Origin: Trichobilharzia regenti
Lineage: Eukaryota; Platyhelminthes; Trematoda; Strigeidida; Schistosomatidae
DNA length: 64,000 bases
Assembly: GCA_944472135.2 (NCBI GenBank)
Contig: OX235263.1
Span: 86,398,721 to 86,462,720, forward strand
Direction: 5' to 3'
This document shows, piece after piece, positions 49,501-59,800 of this stretch. The position numbers and the translations under genes are program-made. Position 1 is the first letter of the stretch; the number at the start of each line of letters is the position of its first letter. Under the pieces are notes generated by a model, which saw only the letters and a list, made by a program, of their open reading frames with translations, had not been told where the DNA came from and made no database searches.

Positions 49501-52500
49501 ATACTCCTACTTTCCATAATGCCTCTTACTATGGAATATTCAGCTAACACGAATCAGTAAGTAGTATGTGGTGTGAAAAATTCTGATGTTTGTTGTTCTA
49601 TCCAGTCAGGTTCTTGATATTCCTGCATCACGAGAGCAGCCATTAGGTTCGCATTTTATTAAGTGAGAGGCTATAAGGTGCTCTTGGGTATCCTCATATA
49701 AAGTAGGAGACTTATCACAGAAACTCCTTGAGCCAGCTGGTCAGCTGGTCCAGAATGAGCTTTAGGCTCCTAAACTTATTCGATACCTTTTATTCACCGG
49801 ACTATCAAAATTTGAAGCCAGCTTCCAGGCGACCTTACACGATGACTCGCCATCAGCGCTTGGTGAACTATGGTAGACAATGTTCACATGACCTCGCCTA
49901 GCTTTCCCCATTTATCCTGTTTTCAACTTAAACCACATGTCTAATATTCAGGATTGTTTCAAACTCTCACACAATAAACTACTCACAAATTCTTGTCAGT
50001 AGCCTATGCCGTGTTAACAATTCTCTTATTGAATTACCACACGGGAGTATATTTCTTTTCCTTTTTGTATATATTTTTTTCATTCTCAAGGTGTGTATAT
50101 GACTTCAGTAATGACATTAACAGTTGGATCAGTTGTTGCCTGTGTGATTGTTATAAATTTGGATTCAAGAGGTGAAAAGTTAACACGTGCACCGAAGTTT
50201 CTACGTCGTCTCATGCAAACTCGCATAATTCGCTTGTTTTACAAAGATGATAATATCAACAAATCTGCTGTTGTATCTTCTATAGTAAGCTACAATTTTA
50301 TACGTATATGAATATATATTTTTCTATAGTTTGGTTTGTAAGGGTTAGTTATGTTTTTACGAGTTGATCACGATTGGTGTCAGTTCGAGAACCATTAAAA
50401 ACCAGCAACAGCGAGTACTAGACATCCAGCTGTTTCATCCTAGTTTTGGAATCACCGCACCCACCGGGATTCGAACCCAGAACCTTCCGGTTACAAGGCA
50501 AGCTCATATACCAGCTCGTACATCAATCCGTGATCTACTCGTAGAAACACAACTAACTCTTACAAACCAAACTATAGAAAATTAATCTGATGCTTTCTAG
50601 TGACTTGCTACAGGATGGAGTTTCTCGAAGTTCTCGTGAGAAGTTGTGACCAGTGAGGTCCAATTAGATGTCACGTGTGTGGATGGATGTCCCACCAACG
50701 ACAATAGTTGGGATCGCGCTAAATCATGAATTGTAGAAGTTAGAATTCATGAAACATTGAATCGGGTCCCAGTGGCTGAATGGTGTACGAGCTACCTTGC
50801 CTTGTAACCGGAAGGTCCTGGGTTAGAACCCTGGCAGTGGGTGCGTACTGCCAATGATTCCCAAACTAGGATGATGAAACAGCTGGCTCTCCAGTACTCG
50901 CTGTTGCTGGTTTTCAATGGTTCTCTAACTGATATCGGTCCGTGATCAACTCGTAAAAAATAATATATATATATATATATATATATCATCAAGTGTTGGA
51001 TTTTAGGGATTTTATTGGTTACAGGTTTCATCATAAGTTAACAATAGTTACAGGATCATCGAATAACCTGGGAATAATGGATATTTGTTTCGTCCTAGTT
51101 TAAGAATTCTCACTTTACGCACTCAACTTGGGTTCGAACTCAAGACCTTCTGGTTATAAGGCAAGCTCGCAAATGGTTCAGACGCTGGGACCCATTCCAG
51201 TGTTCTTGCTATTCGTGATATATATATATATCACCACTACCAGCCAATCTTTATCTGCCAGGAGTAAGACAAGACTACCCATTGTCACCGGTAATATCAC
51301 TAATTGTGGCCTGGCTTATGTGTCAGATTGCACGTTGGGAGTAGAAAGACAAGAATACGTAGGGTCACCAGTAAAAAGACTCCAGAAGAACTGGATTTCG
51401 TGGGTGATTAATGTCTTATATCATATAAACTCAAAGACTTACAGGTGAAAATCACCAAAATGTCTGCAGAAGCAGGCAGCGAAGACAAGACTCAAGGTGA
51501 ACATAAAGAAGACAGAGGTGATGAAGATAACCAACGAACAGCAGCAACAACAGCAAACAGCACCAATCACCATCAGAGGGTGAGATCTGACAGAGATTAC
51601 TCTCTGCCCTCACTTGTCTAGGAAACACGGCTTCAACCACAGGCTAGCGGAGCCGATGAAGATGTCAAAGCTAGACAGCCAGAATTGGAAAGGCAAGAGA
51701 CACCTTCATCAACCAACCTGAAACCAGTTGTAAAATCTTCTCTACTCAGCAGTCAGCATAAACAACAAGATTCGGATTCTATTCAACACTAATGTCAAGC
51801 AAGTCAGTCATTCAGTCAGTTCTTCTATACGGGTAAGAAGCTGGGCTGGCGTGTCACGAATAGGATCTCCAATAGGTCACTGCAGACTTACATCAACAGC
51901 TGTACACTCCCCTGGCACCAAAATGTAGGTCTAATGGCCAGTGAGGGGAAATTAGCAACAATAAACTCAAGGGGAAATCAACCAAGAATATATTACTCAA
52001 TAAATATTCCTAAGGAAATGGAGATAGATTCGGCACATGTTGAGGGAGGTAGTAGAATTACATCACGTCCCAAGCCATATCTCGATTGAAATATGGATTT
52101 GAAATAACGAATGGAACAGCCTAGGGTAAGATGGAAGACATAGTACGGGAAGGACATGAGAAACTATGGGCAATTGTGGTGCTAGCTAAAGAGGACGGTA
52201 GAAAATAGAAGAAAGTTGAAACTGGCTGTTGAAGTCTTGTGTTCCAATCTGAACTCAAGGGAACAGTAGCAATAAACAATAAAATCTGTCATTCAATCCA
52301 ACTTCAGTGGAACGTACGTCCAATACTCTCTAGTGACTTTCACTGGACCTCTAATAGATTCTCGATCAAACCTGCAATCGATAATATCCCTTCAAGTGAA
52401 CACTTGTTGTTTTGAAATTGACTACTCTATTTAGTGTTTGCCTTTATGCATGTAATTATAGTCAGTAATTATTTTTAGAGTAGAATTATTGATCTCGTTT

Positions 52501-53776
52501 TTCAAATGACACCAAAGGTCAATCATCACAAAGCTTTGACTAACAAATACTCACTATACACAATCCATATCAATCAATAATGATAATTCATGGATAATCC
52601 CCATCCAGGCATTAATGAATGATAAGAATGAATATGAATAATGATAAGAAGCTTTTATAATTCACACATTCACTTAACAGAAACTCAAACTCAGCATGTC
52701 CGAATCAGTCAGTCATTTTTCTAAACTTATCTACTTCACTAATCAGCCGTTTATTTTAGAGTTGAATACGGAAATTACAGTGGCTAAGAAAATGTCACAG
52801 GCACAACTATCCAATGAATACTGGGTACTGACGACAAAGGCACACACAATTTAGAAAAGTAAAACACAATTTCTGGTGTACATATTTTACTACTTGTGAG
52901 TAGTGTAAATGTTATGGATAAAATAAAACTGTTTGAGATAAGAACGAACCAATCAAGATGTGCGATTCCTGGGAATTATTTCACCACAGTTTCCTTTGGA
53001 CACCAAGATTATTCAAATCACAAGGTGTGATCAACTTGATACCACAAATAATAATCAAGAAACTACTGCCCAATTTGAGTGGTATGCAACTAATAACCTC
53101 AACCGATCAGTAGTATGTGTTTGGTTTTATGAAAGGACAAATATTGGAGCAACGAATAATATGGATTCATTTTATTTCATGGTTTCTCCTCTGGTGCCTA
53201 CAACTTCTAACAGTCAAAAATACAATGAGTTATGATACAATCATCTATCCATTTTTGTTCATGAATAGGAATCAGTCATGCAGTAAAGAATATTGCTACA
53301 ATATCGTAGAAATTCTAATGGGCCGCAAACGGATATCAATAGCTGCTCACTTCTCTGACTACATACTCAAGATCAGATGGGCAGTAAGAAAGAATTAGCA
53401 GTAACCAACTCTGAAAAAGAACCGATCAAGAACCTACTGCTCAATAAATATCTTGAAGGAAACAGAGATAGATCGGAAACACGCTGAAGAGATCGTCGAA
53501 TGACATCGTAAGCCAGGCCTTCGCTCAAGTGAAACCGAAATGCGAAACTATGAGTTAGTCTTGGGTCCGAAGGTGATATGTAGGAATTCGTGTGAGGAGG
53601 ATACGAAAGCTTACAGACAACCGTGTGGCCGGATGAAGAGGACTGCAGAGAACAGGTCGAAAAGTAGATGGGTTGTTGAGGCCCTATGTTCCAGTAAGAA
53701 CCAAGGGGAATAATAATGGTGGTTCTTATTATCATAATATAAAGCATATGGATGATAAGTTGTCTTAAGGCATTAT

Positions 53777-53836
<60 letters not shown>

Positions 53837-56800
53837 AAGACAGCTTATCATCCTTAAGCTTTATTTTACTATGACGGTCTCAAGTTATCCACTAACACAT
53901 GACTAATTCCTGTCGATATATAAAAGTATGTTAATGTAATCGTAGAACTTGGGCACTGTGGTAGAATGTAATTGCATATTAGATAAGCTTATTTTGAATA
54001 TCACATAGTGATAATGCAGTATTAACAAATGGATGAAAAGTTTCAAGCATAAATTATTGCTCATGATCATACCAATTTATTCACGTGGCTTCGCATTTTG
54101 TCTGATATACATCTTCTCTCTTTCTCACTCTCCATCTTTCCCTTGTTTTTATTTGCCGTTTTCCATATCTCCAGTATAGGAGTTGCGTGTGCAGTGTGGA
54201 ATCGATAAACAACCCTTCAGTGATTAACCTCTCCATCTGACTACATCACTTCTTAATACCCTCGCTCTGTCCCACTGAACTTTGTGATTACTTGCAGGTG
54301 AATACAAAGTAATGCAGTGGCTCGGCTTTTTTCCAGGTTATTTAACTTAGCAGGGTCAACTATTCTAGGTCTAGCAAAATTGTCATGCTCTAATAATCTA
54401 GTTGACTGCGATCTACCAGTCCGACCTATGTAACTAACCTCACAGCCATTACATGGTATGTGCAGATCGATAGCACGACCTATCCTGAAGAAACCTGGCA
54501 CAGTATAAAGTTACGTGCAGACACAGATGTAAAGGCTGTTAATAACCTAAAACCAAAAGGTAGTAAGAGCCAGTGGATTTCTACCACTTCATCTGAACTG
54601 ATAAACTCAAGAAAACTGGTTCCTGTGAGCTCCGATGATGATGAGGAGCGAAAGCTGCTCAAAAGCAAACTAACTAGAAGTCTTCGCAACGACCGTGACC
54701 AGTGGTGGGCGACAAAAGCGAAAGAGATGGAAAAGACATTGATGATATGTAACACCAGACAACTATTTAGGCTAATCAGGGGAACAGGTGGCAAAGAACA
54801 AGTGATGAGTGAAATAGGGGCACCATGCTCAACTTACCGAACATCCAACACCTCCCTGAATGGGATTTAAACACAGGTCCTCCGTCCCTAACTGAGATTA
54901 CTAAAGCTGTTACTAGTCTGAAACAAGGCAAAGCAGCAGGACTTGATGGAATGACTCCAGAGGTGTTTAAGGACGGTGAAGACAGTCTACTGTCTGCGCT
55001 AACTAGGGTACTAATCAACGTCTGGGAATCAGAGGAAATCCCGTCGGGTTGGTGAAAGTCATTGATTATCCCAATATACAAGAAGGGAAACAAGTTTTCC
55101 TGTGATAATCACAAGGGGATTAGCTTGACCACTATGGTATCTAAAATTCCAGGTTCAATAATCATGCGCAAACTAAGTGGTGGTCGCGAGGAATAAACAT
55201 GAGAGAACCAAGCAGGCTTTAGAGGGTGCACTTATCATATCTCCACCCTTTGATAGATTCTGGAACATAGGCATACTTACTGTTGGCGTCCAACAATCGT
55301 TATATTTCTTGACCTAAAAGCGGTATACGATTCCGTCGACTGAGAAGTACTATGGCGATAATTGTCTGTGAAGAGGATGCCAAGAAAACACATCGCACTG
55401 ATCAAGGCACTCTACTCGAACTCGTGCAGCCAGGTGAAAGCCTACGGCGAGTTGTCATCCGAAGTGATGAAAACCATTGGTGTGCATCAGGGATGCCCAC
55501 CAGTGTCCCTATTTCTCTTAAATTTCATCATAGATATACTACTGGACTTAACCCTAACTGACTTCAGAGACTCAGGGATTGACTTGATACCATCAGCGAA
55601 TAATCTTGTCGACTTCGAATTTTCGGATGATATAGTGCTGCATCCTAGGTGAAGACGCTGACAAAATACAGTAGAGTCTTCAGAACATCTTGAACAGTGA
55701 CCGATTTTCTAATGTTTGGCATGCGATTCTCTCTTGTTGTCAAGTTAAGGTGATGCCGTTCCAGGACTGGACTGCATTGACTCCTAGCTTAAAGACAGGT
55801 GAGCGTGAAGTGGAGGGGTGTGTTGACCACTTCACTTATTTGGGGAGTTGCATCAGCCAACGCCAGAGGGTTGATCTCTAACGAATTTCAAACATGGATA
55901 CATAAGGCACGTTTGGCATATGCCAACTTAAGCCATCTCTGGCTTAGAAGAGGTGATATCCGGCTGTTTGACCAACGGATGTGTGTACGACTCAGCTGTC
56001 TGCTGCATTCTCCTTTATGGCTGTGAGTCATGGCTATTGAAAGTGGAAGACATTAGAAGCCTGGCTAGCTAGCCAGCTAGCTGTCTATGATCATAGCTGC
56101 CAAGATTTTATCTCCCGTGTTACGTGGTATTATAAGGTGAGTGTTAATCGCGATAGATAAGTAGACTGCTTGACAGACAGCTAATCAATATTATGTGACC
56201 TTTTTTGTCGCGATTATTGGTTAATTTAATGTAACTCTCATCACGCGATATAACCTTGAGTGTTCTTTGTTTTCTCTCACTCTATTTGTGTGTACATGTA
56301 ATCAATAAACTGTTCATTTTGTTCATTCTCTCAATACTGTTCGGTTTTAGAAACAGATCAAGTTTAAGTCAAGTCACTCTGTTTTTAACTATAGTCAAGC
56401 CAAGACTCTGTGTCGTCAGTACTGAGGAAGGGCTAAATCTGTAGGTAAAATTAATCCTACAGTGAGCAGTATTGAGGTTAGGCTTCGGTTCAGTGCTAGG
56501 TGAGGAGGAGAGATCAATCCGCGAGGTGGTTGTAAAGTTACACTGTTTGAGTGATATGGTTAGCAAATGTGTTACTTATGCTTAGCCATCAATCGCTTCA
56601 TCAGTCATTGAAATCCACAACAGTAAGTTTAAGGCAGTCACGTCCAGAGGTGAGGACTGATAGTCTGGTTGGGGCCCATGGAACAGTAAAAACCAATGGC
56701 TGAAGACAATTGGTGATATGGCTCAAAATCGTCGTTGTCATTGGCTGGCGCAGATGTATCCACTCCTTGTGATCTATGATATACACTAAAATTTTATTGT

Positions 56801-59800
56801 TCTTGCATATTACTATTCTTTTTGTTTCATATTTCTAATTATTATCTCATATTTGAATCTCTCTCCACTCAGTCCTATTGCTTTATGTGCTACATGGAGA
56901 GAGGGAGAGAACTTTTCTTTTTAACCTTTTCTGTTTACAGCTTGATTCCACACTGTATTTTTGGTACAAGTGTGGAGTTTTCAGCATGGATATCGGTAGC
57001 CCAAATTTTGCAGGCCGACCATAGATATCATGTGTGCGTCAGCAGGGGATCGAACCTCGGACCATGTGCATGGTAGGCGAGAGCCCTAACCACTGTGCCA
57101 CCGACGCAGATCTTTGTAGAGTTATATGTTGAAATCAATCAATCAGTCAGTCAGTCAGTCACATGTTATTTGGTAAATTATATTAATTTTCTTAATCGGA
57201 CCTATCGGAGCCTGAAGCTGACAAAGTTTACCTCTGATAATATTTGGCTGGTTTATTAAATGACACCCTAATTCTAGCCTCAATAAGAATCCTACATAGG
57301 ACAACTGAGGAACCATCTTCATACAGCAGTAGTACATGTCCTTTGGACTTTGCATTATTTTCAATGATTAAAGATAACCATTTTGAAACTTCAAAAGGTT
57401 GACTGTTGAATAAAGAATATTCTTTTCGATAACATCATTATCAGGTTCTAAAGTTATATATCCATTATTATAATGACAGAATGATCGTTATTGACAACGT
57501 AAGTGGTTCTTTTTCAAAAAGAGTAACATCGAATCATTTAGAAGTGAATTCCAAAAGTTATTTGCAATTAGATTGTTAATAGATTATAGTCCAAAAAAAT
57601 ATATTGTGTGTATGTGTGTGTGTGGTAATATGTAAAATTGTGATACTAAACTGAACAGTGCAAGTGGAAAGCAACAAGTTTACAGAAGAAGCGTCAAAGA
57701 TAAGCGTTTATGTGAACACAGAAAAAACAGAGGTGACGATTCCTGGTCAACGGCAACAGCAACAACAACAGAAAACAATCAGCATAAATAGGAGGAACCT
57801 CAAAGAAACAACCTCATTTACCTACCGATCTAAGAAGAGTCGTTTCAACTACAGGCGGACAGAACTGACGAGGATATCAAAGCGAGGATTGGGAAGGCAA
57901 GGCAAGCTTTCATTTCTCTCAAGTCTATGTGGAAGTCAACAGTACTCAGCATTAAAAATAAGATCCTGATTTTCAATTCCAACGTGAAGTCAGTGCTACT
58001 TTATGGATCAGAGACTTGGCGCGTCATGAAGAGCACCTCAAACAACAAACTACAGACATTCATCAACAGCTGTCTTCACTGAAGATCAGATGTCTAGGCA
58101 GAAGAGATCAGTAACAGGGATCTCTGACAATGAGCGAACCAACTCAGGATGGACCTATTGTGCAACAAATATGCAGGAAAAAATGGAGGTGGATTGGAGA
58201 AAACAAACCACCAAGTGAGTGATATCACAAGACAGGCCATCACTCGATTGGAACCCAAACGGGAAGCGGCGAGCTGGTCATCAGCGCGAGGCTGCAGTGA
58301 CATGGAGAAGGAGGTTATGTGAAGAGGAGATGTTAGCATATGGGCAGATGTGGAGCCAGGTGAAAACGCTGGCAGAGAACCGAACGCAATGGAGATGTCC
58401 GGCTGAAGCCCTATGTTTCTCTAGGAACTAAAGGAAACAATAATAACAATAAAGTGAGCACCAATATTACAAAGTAAATGATTATAAATGACAACGAATG
58501 TACAGCAATAAATTCTCATAAGTCTCATGTTCATGTTAAATTCCATTCATATTGATCATAAATTTCATATGGATGAATGGTCATGTCAAGGACGGCGGGG
58601 TAGAGAAAAAGGGTGTTTTGCGGTTGAAATTTAGCTGCGTTGTATGTGTGTCAGTGTGTTAGTTATTTGCAATTAGATTGTTAATAGATCATAATGCCTT
58701 GTTCAAATTTATCAAAGGGACTAATTGTTTTAAAGATCATAGTCCAAAATATATTGTGTGTATGTGGTATTATGAATTGTTGTTAACGTACACACTGACA
58801 CACATACAACGCAGCTAAATTTCAACCGCAAAACACCCTTTTTCTCTACCCCCCATCCTTGACATGACCATTCATCCATATGAAATTTATGATCAATATG
58901 AATGGAATTTAACATGAACATGAGACTTATGAGAATTTATTGCTGTACATTCGTTGTCATTCATAATCATTTACTTTGTAATATTGGTGCTCACTTTATT
59001 GTTATTATTGTTTCCTTTAGTTCCTAGAGAAACATAGGGCTTCAGCCGGACATCTCCATTGCGTTCGGTTCTCTGCCAGCGTTTTCACCTGGCTTTTGGC
59101 GAAAGGAGAGGCGAAGTAGTCCGGTTTATACATTCATGTAACGATGGCCAGGGTAAGGAAATTGGCTGTACAAATTTCTTCTGAACACACAAGTTTGGCT
59201 TCTTCGGGTGGATTCCTACGGCTTCAGCTATATGTAGAAGACGAACTGGTAAAGCAAAATTAAGATTAGTACGAGTAGCCAATTTCCTTACCTTGGCCAT
59301 CGTTACATGATTGCATAAACCGGACTACTTCATCCCCCTCCCCCTAAAATATTTTTTCCTTTTAAAAAACTATAAAAACTATAATTGTCCAAGTTGTTTT
59401 ATTTTTCTGACTACTTCATCTTTAATTACGTGTTATCCTTGTAAAAATTATTTTATTCTTATGACCACTTCAACCTTAGTTACAAATTATCATTCTCCAA
59501 ATTGTTTTATTTTCTTTCACAATCTGTTACGTAATCAACCTGTGTACACGCTTACTCCTTAATTGCTCTTCATTTTTCCTATATTATACATTATGCAATC
59601 CACTTGTTGTAACCATTTCCACCTTTTAATCATATAAATTAGTTTTCTTCGTTAATTATCACCCCATTGACATTTTGACACTGACTAATTATTGTTAACA
59701 AGCATATCGCCACTTGATTGGTAAACTGTTGTGTATTGTAATAAAAATGCTATGCATCATATGTTGGAGTAGACCCAGAGTGAGATGAGGATCTAATTGA

